A stretch of DNA of 64,000 nucleotides from NCBI RefSeq assembly GCF_004027225.2, contig NC_044301.2, positions 21,380,668 to 21,444,667 on the forward strand, in the 5' to 3' direction. The notes beneath the pieces were generated by a model that searched no databases, was not told the DNA's origin, and saw nothing but the letters and a program-made list of their open reading frames with translations. Shown here piece after piece: positions 33,086 to 43,139 of the stretch. The translations under genes were made by a program, and so were the position numbers. The stretch comes from Strigops habroptila. Its lineage: Eukaryota; Chordata; Aves; Psittaciformes; Psittacidae. Within the stretch, counting starts at the first letter, position 1, and each line of letters begins with the position of its first letter.

Positions 33086-35535
33086 TTCCATGTAAGTTGC
33101 TATACTTCTGCAAGGACTTGTGCTTAATTGAGCAGAACTTTTGAACTCGCTGATCTTGCTATAAATTCCCAACGTCTTTATATTTAATGGAATGGTTGAG
33201 ATCCTTTTCCTACCTGAAGCAGACACTGAAACTGATTAATCAAGAGTGTATTTTTTCTTCCAGTGGTGTTGATGCAGGTTCAGAGCTAGAAAAGGTCTAG
33301 AGAGGGATGTTTAGGAGTGGTCATAATGAGCTGCTTGATCCAAACAAGATGGCACATGATAGAGGTTTCTAAAGCAGTGAGTGGTTGTAAAGAGGTTAAA
33401 GCAAGGTTGGCTTGTCATGCTTTGTCATAACAAAAGATCAAGTTGAAATGCAGTTTAATTTAAATTAAAATTTAGAACCAATGAATATACTTTTCCAGAG
33501 CGAATAATGCCCTGGATCAAAGTATGAATACAGCTGATGAGATAAAGGGAAAGGTCTAAACAAAGTGAGAAAGCCACAAATATGCATTTGTGATGAGGGT
33601 GTGTTAGGAGCATGTAGTTTCTCATAATTGCTCTCTTTTTAGAAATGTAGCTACTCCACAGTTAGGAATCCATCTCGCAGATTGAATTAGGGCCAGTAAC
33701 TTTTCCTCTGAATTACATTCCTGTGTGCATGTCAGGATGGTTGCAGTTTAGTGATACCCATCTTGTAAGTTTGTCAGTGATGATCCCTGTGGTCTGGACA
33801 TGCAGAGATCATGAAATCAAGAGAAGCTGTGAGATTGGAGTGGTCTTGGGAGTAATGGGGGTTTCTAACATACAAACTTTAAAGTGGAAGAGTCTTAATG
33901 TACTGATTAAAACACTCTTAAAAGTGAACTTAAGGTGACATGGCAATTCAACCAAAGGGAAAGTCATTAATGTAAAATTTGATCTGATAATTTGAGTTAT
34001 TTCTTTTCATTTATGCGTGGCTTGGGAAAGGGAATATTTTGAGTATCTAAATACTTTATCTTCCAGTTTTCACCCTTGTAGGTGTGGTTTCATTAGCAGT
34101 TCCAGACAGTATGAATTCCCACTTGTTGAGTTCAAGCAGTCTAGTCCCCTGTCTGTTCCTTACTGCTCTGTTCATGCTAACACTTGTGGCCATGTAGAGA
34201 ACTGGGTTGGGGGATTAGTCATGTTAAAATGAAATCAGCTTTTCCCCTATTCATTCTCACACTGCCCCCTAACAACAAAAAGGAAAAGGGGAAGAGAAAT
34301 GTTGATTTTTAACTAGGGGAGTATCCTGGTCATGTTTGCTGTGGGTCTTCATGAATGGCTTGTGCTGATTCCAGGAAAGGACATGTGGAAACTATCAGTG
34401 GGGAAGGGTGGGACTATTTCTTTCAGCAGCAGTGCCAGCTTACATTGGCTTAAAATGATAGTGAAACTGTACTTTTAAGTTGCAGGCCTCCAGAATATGA
34501 CTGGTTATAGCTGCTAGAAATAAATCTGAAGTGTTGATTCTAAGGCATGTTTGCTGAAGTTCATCCCCGCAGCTCCTGAGGAACTGACTTGTGCTAAGGA
34601 CTAAAACCTGTCTTTTTATGTATAATCAGTATTTTTTAAAAGTATATCCTTTGTAACTATTGCAAAAGGATGGTATCTCCTAACAAGAAGACAATAGACA
34701 TGTACAAAAATGTATGCATTTTGAATGCTGAAAATATCTAGAATGTAATGGGTTTAATTCCCATCTTTACGTAACATACTGTCCTATTTGCAATAAACCA
34801 ACCCAAATGTGCATACAAATTAGTAATGTAAAAAAAAAAATCACTGGAGCATAAAACCTAAAACCTTGAGGCTAGTTGTTCTGTGGTTGAATATCATATG
34901 CACCATTTAGATATAGCACAGTTAGCTATTTATTGTCAACAGGCAGGGCTGAGAAGCTGTGATTAAAGCAGTTAATCAAGTGTCAGGTACTAAAGCCATA
35001 CTGATTAAATGTGTGATTAATTTAGCTAATACATTCATTTTGAACAATTACAAAGTAATGTGTGTGTATCTATAAAGTTGCATTTTTGCACTGCAGCAAG
35101 TACAATCAGAACTTTTTATTCATCATCTCCCCCCTCTGATTTTTCTTTACACAGCTGAGTAACTGTAAAACTGTGAGACTCTCTGGAACTTGGAAGCATC
35201 GAGAAAAATGTTTGTAGTCTCCTAAATAGCTCTTTTGCCCTAAAAATGTCATATAGTCAAAACTCAATTTTCCTTCATGCTTAAATATTAAATGACAGTA
35301 ATCTACTTGTATTTACTGAGAATTGTTGGTACAGCACATGGTTTTGGGTGATTTTTTTTTTTTTTTTTTTTTTTTTTTCTATCAGAAGATTTTTCTTTCC
35401 ATGATCCAAGGGACAACTCTGGTAATGGACTTATCAAAGGGATGGAACAGATGCTTTATAAAAACAGGAAGAACCTGCTTTTGGTTTTGAACTTTAGAAC
35501 TAGTACTAGCAGTTTTAGGAACAGAAATAATACTT

Positions 35536-36085
35536 AGAATCATAGAATCATAGAATCGTAAGGGTTGGAAAGGACCTTAAGATCATCTAGTTCCAACCCC
35601 CCTGCCATGGGCAGGGACATCTTGCCCTAAACCACGTGGTCCAAGGCTCTGTCCAACCTGGCCTTGAACACCACCAGGGATGGAGCATCCACAACCTCCC
35701 TGGGCAACCCATTCCAGTGCTTCACCACCCTCACTGTAAAGAACTTCTTCCTTATATCTAATCTAAACCTCCCCTGTTTAAGTTTGAAGCCATTACCCCT
35801 TGTCCTACCACTACAGTCCCTAAGGAAGAGTCCCTCCCCAGCATCCTTGTAGTCCCCCTTCAGATACTGGAAGGCTGCTATGAGGTCTCCACGCAGCCTT
35901 CTCTTCTCCAGGCTGAACAGCCCCAACTCTCTCAGCCTGTCTTCATACGGGAGGTGCTCCAGCCCTCTTATCATCCTCGTGGCCCTCCTCTGGACTTGCT
36001 CCAACAGCTCCATGTCCTTCTTATGTTGAGGACACCAGAACTGTACGCAGTACTCCAAGTGGGGTCTCACAAGAGCAGGGTATAG
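35536..36085 (-). mobile_element. CR1 LINE, ORF2 C terminus and 3' end
   Basis: The minus-strand frame at 36070-35627 (147 codons) is the C-terminal part of CR1 ORF2: [59 protein letters not shown]. This follows the reverse transcriptase domain. The tail ends with ATTCTATGATTCTATGATTC at 35536. The open frame suggests a fairly young copy. Confidence 0.95.
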
Positions 36086-36609
36086 GGGCTTAGCTTTTTT
36101 TAATAATACTTAGCTGCTTTCTGTAGCTCGCAGAAGGTGCCATGCTGGACAAGCAGTGCTGAGGGATGGACTGCATGCCTCTTCCTGTTGCAGCTCTGCC
36201 AGCTGACCCCAGCAACTTCTGACTTAAATCAAGGAACTGGGGTAGAATCCATTGAGTTATTCTGTGTCAGCCCTGTAAATGTCTATTGCCACTTTGAATC
36301 TTATTAGTTTATTTGCTTTAAAACCAGAAGTATTGAAAATCTTCAAGATGACTGTGTGGTGCTGGGGTTAAGGGGGAAGATTTTGAATGCACAGCTTTCC
36401 TCAGTGTAATTTGAATATTCTGGTGACAGAGCTGTTTTAAGAGACCCCTTTTCCTGCTGTTTGTTCTCACCCATGTACTGTTCTCTGCATTGTGCCAAAA
36501 CAATTGCTTTTTGTGGTAGCAAGATGAACGGGACTGGAAAACCAATCTAGAATGGTATCTTCTGATATTTGTAACATTGTTCTCCCTGGTCTTGTTTACT
36601 GTGCAGCGG

Positions 36610-37230
36610 TGTCCTGGGTTCAGCTGGAACAGTTATTTTCCTCCTTCCTAATAGCTGGTGCAGTGCTGCATTTGGGCTTTAGTCTGATAACAATGCTGAT
36701 AACACACCAGTGTTTTAGTTGTTGCGAAGTAATACTTAATCTAATCAAGGACTTTTCAGTCTCTCATGCTCCGCCAGTGAGGAGGGGCATGAGAAGCCAG
36801 AAAGAAGCAGAGACAGGACACCTGACCCAAACTAGCCAAAGGGATATTCCATACCACAGCATGTCATGCCCAGTATAGAAAGTGGAGGGAGTCACCCGGA
36901 AGAGCAGATCCCTGCTTGGGTTGGGTTGGGTATCGGTCAGCAGGTGGTGAGCAATTGTATTGTGCATCACTTGTGTTTATTTTTTTTTTTCCTTTCCCTT
37001 TTAGTTTTATATTCTCTCCCCTTGTTATTTCCCTTATCAGTATTATTGGTGGTAGGAGTAGTAGTTTTGTATTATGCCTTAGTTACTGGACTGTTCTTAT
37101 CTCAACCCATGGGAGTTAGATTGTTTTGGTTCTCCTCCCCATCCCTCCAGGAGCAGGGGGAGGAAGAAGGGGGGGGAGGGAGCGAGCGGCTGTGTGGTTC
37201 TGAGTTACTGGCTAGATTTAAACCATGACA
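36610..37230 (+). mobile_element. ERVL-type 5' LTR, + arm of inverted pair
   Basis: 621 bp from TGTCCTGGG (36610) to AAACCATGACA (37230). Followed by primer site and leader in the normal order, so this is a 5' LTR whose provirus is cut off at about 37505. Confidence 0.92.
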
Positions 37231-37238
37231 GTCCTTCT

Positions 37239-37505
37239 TGGCACCCAATGTGGGGCATGAAGGCTTGAGATAACAACAGATCTGACCAGAGTGTGTCTAA
37301 CTGTGATAAGCATTCATTATTTTGGATTAATAGTCACTCATAACAATGTTGATTTATTTGCTCTCGGAGTTGTTGCACTTGGTCTCAGAGTTTCAGCATG
37401 TCGTACCTTACTTGCAGCCAGTATTTGCTGTTTTAGTGTTTATCAGCTTAAGGGCCTGGGCTAAGGTTCTCATTTCATTGTACTTTATGATAAGTAACCC
37501 ATCCT
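37239..37505 (+). mobile_element. ERVL-type primer site and leader, truncated
   Basis: Primer site TGGCACCCAATGTGGGGC (37239-37256) differs by two transitions from the foamy-virus/tRNA-Lys1,2 type site TGGCGCCCAACGTGGGGC. The leader to about 37505 matches, in inverted orientation, the leader of the minus-strand provirus (about 42960-42715). It stops before the coding region. Confidence 0.85.
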
Positions 37506-37691
37506 AGGGAGCGTGAGTGACAAGGAGCGGGGCAAATGGGGCATGGCATGGCAGTTGGCAGGCAGGGCGAACGGGATGGTTAGCACTCGCCTCAGGACCA
37601 GGGCCCAGTCTGGGAGCTCTGCTCTGTCTGACCTGGTAGTCACCAGCATAGTCACCCAGACAAAGCTGGTGAAAGGGGGGGGCTGCAGTGC
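37506..37691. other. Spacer between the inverted ERVL-type copies
   Basis: 186 bp of GC-rich sequence matching neither ERV arm as far as I can see. Origin unknown. Confidence 0.45.
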
Positions 37692-38258
37692 TGTCGTAGT
37701 TTAAGCCCAGCCAGTAACTTGGAACCATGCAGTCGCTCGCTCACTTCCTGCATTCTTCCTCCCCCCACTCCTGGAGGGATGGGGAGGATAATCGGAAGAA
37801 TGTAACTCCCACGGGTTGAGATAAGAACAGTCCCATAACTAAAGTATAACATAAAACCACTACTATTACCACCAATAATAATAATGATAAGGGAAATGAG
37901 AAGAGGAGGGGATACAATTGCTCACCACCTGCTGACTGATAGCCAGCCTGACCTGAGCAGTGATCTGGGCCTTCTGGGTAACTCCCCCCGGTTTATATAC
38001 TGAGCATGTTGTGCAATGGTATGGAATACCCCTTTGGCTAGTTTGGGTCAGGTGTCCTGTCTCTGCTTCCTCCCGGCTTCCCCTCCTCCCTGGCAGAGCA
38101 TGAGACTGAGAAAGTCCTTGGTTGGAATAAACATTACTTAGCAACAAGTAAAAACACCAGTGTTATCAGTGTTGTTCCCAGGATGAAAGTCAAAACCACA
38201 GCACTGCACCAGCTACTAAGAAGGAGAAGAAAAGATGCCTACATCTGAACCCAGGACA
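37692..38258 (-). mobile_element. 3' LTR of minus-strand ERVL-type provirus
   Basis: 567 bp. Minus-strand start TGTCCTGGGTTCAGATGTAG, end AAACTACGACA. The sequence to its right (GTATCCACCCCTTATTCCAT) is the reverse complement of the family's polypurine tract. Confidence 0.93.
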
Positions 38259-38336
38259 GTATCCACCCCTTATTCCATACCATTCATGTCATGCTCAGAT
38301 CCCACATTTTTCAATATACCATTGCTTTTGTCTCAT

Positions 38337-38351
38337 ATCTCTCTCTCTCTC

Positions 38352-38387
<36 letters not shown>

Positions 38388-38420
38388 CAGATATGCACCC
38401 ACACACAAAGAGAGAGATAG
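38337..38420 (-). repeat. Compound microsatellite in the ERVL-type 3' region
   Basis: (CT)n(GT)n(AT)n followed by a CA/GA-rich part, so the whole is roughly self-complementary. Same position as in the copy at 29200. Confidence 0.9.
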
Positions 38421-38722
38421 CATTCCTTTATCCATGGACCAATCCCTATTAAGTTGCTGAATTCATCCAGTCCATGATGTCAGGCTCCATCTCTTGTAAT
38501 AGTCTTTCAGGGCAGGAGGGACGGTGTGTAGTGTTGGGTTGTTACCTGCTGCTGACACTGCCAGACTTGTCACTGCTGAGCTCGTCTGGTTTCATCAAAA
38601 TTCATTCTTTGTTGGGGTGATGATCGGAGGGAAGTCAGGGTCAGTTGCTAGTGACTTGAAGATATCTAGCTGGTGGGCTATGAAAGTGTTATGTAGCAGG
38701 CAACAGCATACAATTGAGTTCA

Positions 38723-39652
38723 TTAGCTGTTTTCCCCCAAAATTGAATCCCCTTGAGGTACACATCGGACTTCCCCATCTTCTTGCATTATCCACCAAGT
38801 ATATCCAGGTCCCTGAGCAAAAGCAACCCCATGAGTGGGTTTGCCTTTCCCTGAAGCAGGAATAACACAGACTGTCTTCCCCAACAAATTCTTTATGTGC
38901 ACCACAGGAACTTTATCCCCCTCTACAGTACGTAAAAGTTCTGATTGGGCTGGGCCAGCCCTGTTGGCAGATCCCCTCGTGTTGACCAACCAGGTGGCTT
39001 TTGGTAAATGTGTATCCCAGTGTTTGAAAGTCCCACCACCCATTGCTCTCAGTGTAGTTTTTAACAGCCCATTGTACCATTTGATTTTCCCAGAGGCTGG
39101 TGCATGACAGGGGATGTGATATACCCACTCCATGCCATGCTCTTTGGCCCAAGTGTCTATAAGGTTGTTCGGGAAATGAGTCCCATTGTCTGACTCAATT
39201 CTTTCTGGGGTGCCGTGTTGCCACAAGACTTGCTTCTCAAGGCCCAGGATAGTGTTCCGGGCAGTGGCGTGGGACACAGCGTATGTTTCCAGCCATCCGG
39301 TGGTTGCTTCCACCATGGTAAGCACATGGCGCTTGCCTTGGCGGGTCGGCGGGAGTGTGATATAGTCAATCTGCCAGGCCTCCCCATACTTGTACGTCAG
39401 CCATCGTCCTCCATACCAGAGAGGCTTTAACCGCTTGGCTTGCTTAACTGCAGCACATGTTTCACATTCATGAATAACCTGGGCAATAGTGTCCATTGTT
39501 AAGTCCACCCCTCGATCACGAGTCCATCTATATGTTGCATCTCTGCCTTGATGGCCTGAGGTGTCATGAGCCCACTGGGCTAAAAATAATTCACCCTTAT
39601 GTTGCCAATCTAAGTCCATCTGAGCCACTTCAATCTTAGCAGCTTGATCCAC
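38723..39652 (-). pseudogene. ERVL-type integrase (309 codons open, catalytic Glu lost)
   Basis: A continuous minus-strand frame. The zinc domain shows WAHDTSGHQG and IHECETCAAV (HHCC). The catalytic residues are Asp in WQIDYITLPP and Asp in RIESDNGTHFP. The third residue, normally Glu in a GKIERYNG-type motif, reads GKIKWYNGLL, Glu to Lys. The C-terminal domain follows (VPVVHIKNLLGKTV). Function in the family: insertion of viral DNA; this copy would be inactive. Confidence 0.92.
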
Positions 39653-39674
39653 CTATTGGTTGTTCTGATGTTTC

Positions 39675-40469
39675 TCAGTGGCCCGACATTGCTGTTATCT
39701 TGTTGATCACATCTGTGGGGATCTGGCGACGTCCATCTTGCCGTTTTATTCCCCAAAATTGAATCTCCTGTGCAGGTCCCTTGACCTTATTCCGTTTTAT
39801 GGCAAAACCAGCCTTCAGCAGGATTTGGATTATCTTCCTCCCTTTTTCAAAAACTTCTGCCACTGTATCACCCCACACGATGATGTCATCAATGTATTGC
39901 AGGTGTTCTGGAGCTTGCCCCTGTTCCAGTGCAGTCTGGATCAATCCATGGCAGATGGTAGGGCTGTGTTTCCACCCCTGGGGCAGTCGATTCCAAGTGT
40001 ACTGGACTCCTTTCCAAGTAAAAGCGAACTGTGGCCTGCATTCTGCTGCCAAAGGGATTGAGAAAAATGCATTGGCAATATCAGTTGTGGCATCCCCCTT
40101 GGCTGCCTTTGACTCCAGTTCATACTGAAGTTCTAGCATGTCCTGTACGGCAGCACTCAGTGGTGGTGTGACTTCGTTCAGGCCGTGATAGTTTCCTCTT
40201 GGTCTCCACTCTCCATTAGACTTTAGCACTGGCCATATGGGGCTATTAAAGGGTGAGCGGGTCCTGCTGATCACTCCTTGGCTCTCCAGTCTACGGATCA
40301 GCTTATGGATGGGAATCAGGGAGTCTCGGTTGGTGCGATATTGCCGCCGGTGCACTGTTGTGGTTGCGATTGGCACTTGTTGTTCTTCGACCTTCAGCAA
40401 CCCCACAACAGAAGGATCCTCTGAGAGACCAGGCAAGGTGGACAGCTGCTTCATTTCCTCCATCTCCAA
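39675..40469 (-). pseudogene. ERVL-type reverse transcriptase (264 codons open)
   Basis: The minus-strand frame shows the finger/palm motifs VISRTRSPFNSPIWPVLKSN, KGDATTDIANAFFSIPLA (first Asp), LPQGWKHSPTICH, and the active-site box YIDDIIVWGD. It ends at the thumb (INKITAMSGH), and the integrase frame begins only 22 bp later, so connection and RNase H are deleted. In the box the second residue is Ile (YIDD). Confidence 0.92.
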
Positions 40470-40951
40470 GGCAGCGATACCAAAAGCCCATCTATACCCT
40501 TTTGGGTCTTTGAAGTACCCTCTCCTGAGAGTCTTTTGTCACTCCTTCCCAGTCAGGCTGATTTCAGCCTTCAGTACAGTCAACTCTTGGGATCCTCCTG
40601 TCACTCCAGAAGTATAAGTGGGTTCCACCCCTTGATACCTTGATGGCAACTGGGTACACTGTGCACCGGTATCTACTAGAGCCTTATACTTCTATGGGAC
40701 TCATGTGCCAGGCCATCTGATCCACACAGTCCAGTAAACCCGATTATCCCTCTCCTCCACCTGGCTGGAGGCAGGGCCCCTCTAATAGTGATCATAACAT
40801 TCTCCACTTATGTCTTGTAGAAAGGAATTAGAATTCCTTATCACAGGAGTTGAAGGAAAATCAGCTCTTCCACTCCATCTGGGAAGCTGCTCACCAGAGA
40901 CTGGACCAGCAACTTTCATGGGAGGATCGTCCTTGACTGTTGTTCTCCAAT
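40470..40951 (-). pseudogene. ERVL-type protease region (broken)
   Basis: Between gag and reverse transcriptase, shifted frames at about 40720-40500 carry a protease-like part: the region with RYRCTVYPVAIKVS and GGTHLY corresponds to the strand behind the active-site Asp-Thr-Gly. Stops and frameshifts interrupt it. Assigned mostly by position. Confidence 0.55.
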
Positions 40952-41659
40952 TCACATATTTGTTCGTCCAGAGGTAGGTTTTCTATCCCACTTTCTCATG
41001 TCTTCTTCGGGAAATCGCAGGTAAAACCATAGGGTGGCCCGTGGAGTGTACCTCCTATATTTTGTGTTTTGGGCAATTGGGTGCCTTTTGTTGATAGCTG
41101 AGACGCCGGTCGGTACTCGTGGGGAGCTGGGTGGATCGTCTCTCACTTGTTTGAACTCCTGGGTCAGGAGTTTTTGCACAGCTGAAATGATGGAAGGGGT
41201 GAGATTGTCTTCAGTCTCCCAGAGTTGCTGACTGGCTTTATCCAGTGTTGGTGATGGTGCCTCACTCCAGGTCATTGATGCCAATAAGTGGGCATATGAT
41301 GATGGTGTAGTCTGTGTAAGTTTCTGCCACATGGGTCGTGTACATTCAACTTCATCTAGATCTCTGGGTGCATTCCTTTCATTTGGCCTATGATAGATCA
41401 TATCTAGAATGGCTGATTTCCTCAGGGACTGGATGCTTCTCTCTGTCATGGTCCACTTGCCTGAGGAACTCATAACATCATCTTTGTAGGGAAACCTTTC
41501 CTTCACAGCTTCCAAGAGCCGCCTCCAAAGGCTGAGGGCTCGTTTTCCTTTTGCAATCACTTTGTCAATTCCCCCTTCCCAAGCAAGTGATCCCAGCTGC
41601 TTGACTTCCCTACCTTCTAGTTTTTGACTGTCGGCCCCATTGTCCCAGCATTGGAGCAA
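40952..41659 (-). pseudogene. ERVL-type gag capsid part (235 codons open)
   Basis: An open minus-strand frame, charged and helical in composition (LSLWRRLLEAVKERFPYKDD, DNLTPSIISAVQKLL), upstream of protease and reverse transcriptase. Position and the C-terminal LRFPEEDMRKWDRKP fit an ERVL Gag. No CCHC zinc knuckle is visible. Confidence 0.75.
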
Positions 41660-41918
41660 CCGGGTGACAATGTGCTCCCCTGGAAGACGGCTGAAATCTT
41701 TTCACATATTTTGCAGCTCGGTCAAGGTCCAGGATTGAGAAGTCACTTCTTCCTCTTCCTCTGTTTCTTGTATTAATAACTCTTGTTCAGATGCTGTTCC
41801 CTGTACTACGTGCATTGGGTCTTCATTTTCCTTCACTGCAGAGGTTGCTCTTTATGTCTCTCATTTGCTTTTCCCTTTGCTTACAGGGGCAACCGCTATT
41901 GGCACGGATTGGTCCTTT

Positions 41919-42038
41919 GGTTTAGCTGCAGCGTCTGTCACTGTGGTTGGTTTAGCTGCATTGTCTGCCACTAGGGTTGGAGCGCCTGCAGTGTCTGTTG
42001 TTGAGGTTGAGTAGCTGTATTGTCTGTTGCTTTGCCAT
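41919..42038 (-). repeat. 4 x 30-bp tandem repeat in ERVL-type gag
   Basis: Four consecutive 30-bp units, starting at 41919, 41949, 41979 and 42009 (first + strand unit begins GGTTTAGCTGCAGCGTCTGT). On the coding strand each is 10 codons of Gln/Thr/Leu/Asn-rich sequence (QTLQALQP-type). Confidence 0.82.
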
Positions 42039-42201
42039 CAGATCCAGAGACATTTTTTTCTGGAGACGCTCTGTAGGTGTAGGCCAAGCCCCAGCATGTT
42101 GCAGTGAGTTGTCCCTCTCTGGTATTGCCAGGACGGCAGCCCACGTCATTTAAGTGTTTTACTAGGTTTTCTGGATTTTGCACTTGTTTACTGGTTAAGT
42201 T

Positions 42202-42866
42202 CTAAAGAACTGGAGTGGCCAACTGGCTTAGGTACTTGCCCATACTGTTCCACACACCCTGCCACTCATGACTGTCCAGCCTTGGGGAAGGTCTCTTGGT
42301 GATATTCTTGGATAGTTGTTTAACCTTAGAGAAGACCCGAGCCTGACCCTGCTTAACTTTTGAGATCAGACAAGATCGGGCACTCTCAGGGTGGTATGGC
42401 CATAGGTAAACCACAAGCAGCATATTCAGCAACATGCTGGTTCCCAAGAAAAGCAGCAGGATGGTTTCAAGGGTACTCAAAGGATTTTCAAAACCTTTAG
42501 ATTTCTCAAATGCTGCTGTAAATAGCCTGGTGGGGAGCAGAGGGTGTGAGGCACTGTCTCCTTCATAGGTTGACCCTTCGGGGGGAGGGGGCAAGTGGTG
42601 TAGAGGTCTAATTGTTGACAATTCCCATTACATGCCTCCCAAAGTACAGATGTGATGGCCATACTGAGAACACACCAGATCAGTTTCATGATCAATAATT
42701 CTATTGTATCACAAGCCATTATCATAAAGTACAATGAAACGAGAACCTTAGCCCAGGCCCCAAAGCCAATAAACACTAAAACAGCAAATACTGGCTGCAA
42801 GTAAGGTACGACATGCTGTAACTCTGAGACCAAGCACAGCAACTCCGAGAGCAAATAAATAAACAT
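42202..42866 (-). pseudogene. ERVL-type hydrophobic 5' coding region
   Basis: Two overlapping minus-strand frames (42866-42477 and 42621-42202), probably one frame broken by a shift near 42600. The first has at least two hydrophobic segments (YLQPVFAVLVFIGFGAWAKV and LLIMKLIWCVLSMAITSVLW). The second has a third (ETILLLFLGTSMLLNMLLVV, residues 52-71), followed directly by the 5S-derived stretch (residues 73-94) and a basic tail (SKVKQLSKNITKR). It sits where gag normally starts, but a multi-pass N terminus is not typical for retroviral Gag. Function unknown. Confidence 0.7.
42341..42405 (-). other. 5S rRNA-derived segment inside the ERVL-type coding region
   Basis: Read on the minus strand, this stretch corresponds to about nucleotides 3-67 of vertebrate 5S rRNA. 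Intact blocks include GGCCATACCACCCTGA, GCCCGATCTTGTCTGATCTC and TTAAGCAGGGTC. By eye I count about 9 differences in 63 aligned positions, most of them C/T or G/A changes at former CpG sites. It contains the region of the internal A box but not the C box, so it is not a working 5S gene. It lies in sense orientation and is read in frame as LWPYHPESARSCLISKVKQG and two more codons. Confidence 0.88.
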
Positions 42867-42961
42867 TGTGACGAGTGACTGTTAATCAGAAACACTGAAT
42901 GCTTATCACAAATACAGTTAGACACACTCTGGTCAGGTCTGTCATTATCTCAACCCTTCGT

Positions 42962-42979
42962 GCCCCACGTTGGGCGCCA
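42962..42979 (-). other. Primer-binding site, foamy-virus/tRNA-Lys1,2 type
   Basis: Minus-strand TGGCGCCCAACGTGGGGC, an exact match to the tRNA-Lys1,2-type primer site known from foamy and some betaretroviruses, 8 bp after the LTR end. Confidence 0.9.
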
Positions 42980-42987
42980 CAAAGGAC

Positions 42988-43139
42988 TGTTGTGGTTTAA
43001 GGCCAGCCGGTAACTCAGAACCATGCAGCTGCTTGCTCCCTCCCCCCCTTCTTCCTCCCCCTTCTCCTGGAGGGATGGGGAGGAGAATTGAAAGAAGAAA
43101 GGAAGGAGAAAAATTCCTGCTACAGCTGAACCCAGGATA
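42988..43139 (-). mobile_element. Internally deleted 5' LTR of minus-strand ERVL-type provirus
   Basis: 152 bp keeping only the outer ends: TATCCTGGGTTCAGCTGTAG at the start and the purine-rich end with TTAAACCACAACA. About 400 bp of the middle, including promoter and polyadenylation parts, is missing. Confidence 0.85.

Larger units (their letters stand above)
37692..43139 (-). mobile_element. ERVL-type provirus, minus strand, no env
   Basis: 5448 bp. Minus-strand order: 5' LTR (43139-42988, internally deleted to 152 bp), foamy-type primer site (42979-42962), hydrophobic 5' coding region with a 5S rRNA-derived segment, gag, protease, reverse transcriptase, integrase, untranslated region with a compound microsatellite, polypurine-like tract (38278-38259) and 3' LTR (38258-37692). 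RNase H is deleted and there is no env, as usual for ERVL. The outer flanks show no matching target duplication (AGTGC on the left, ATATA on the right), so a rearrangement has replaced at least one flank. Confidence 0.9.

Noticed and set aside
42341..42405. A functional 5S rRNA gene
   Set aside because: Only the 5' half is present, the C box is missing and changes affect paired positions. It is embedded in a retroviral frame.
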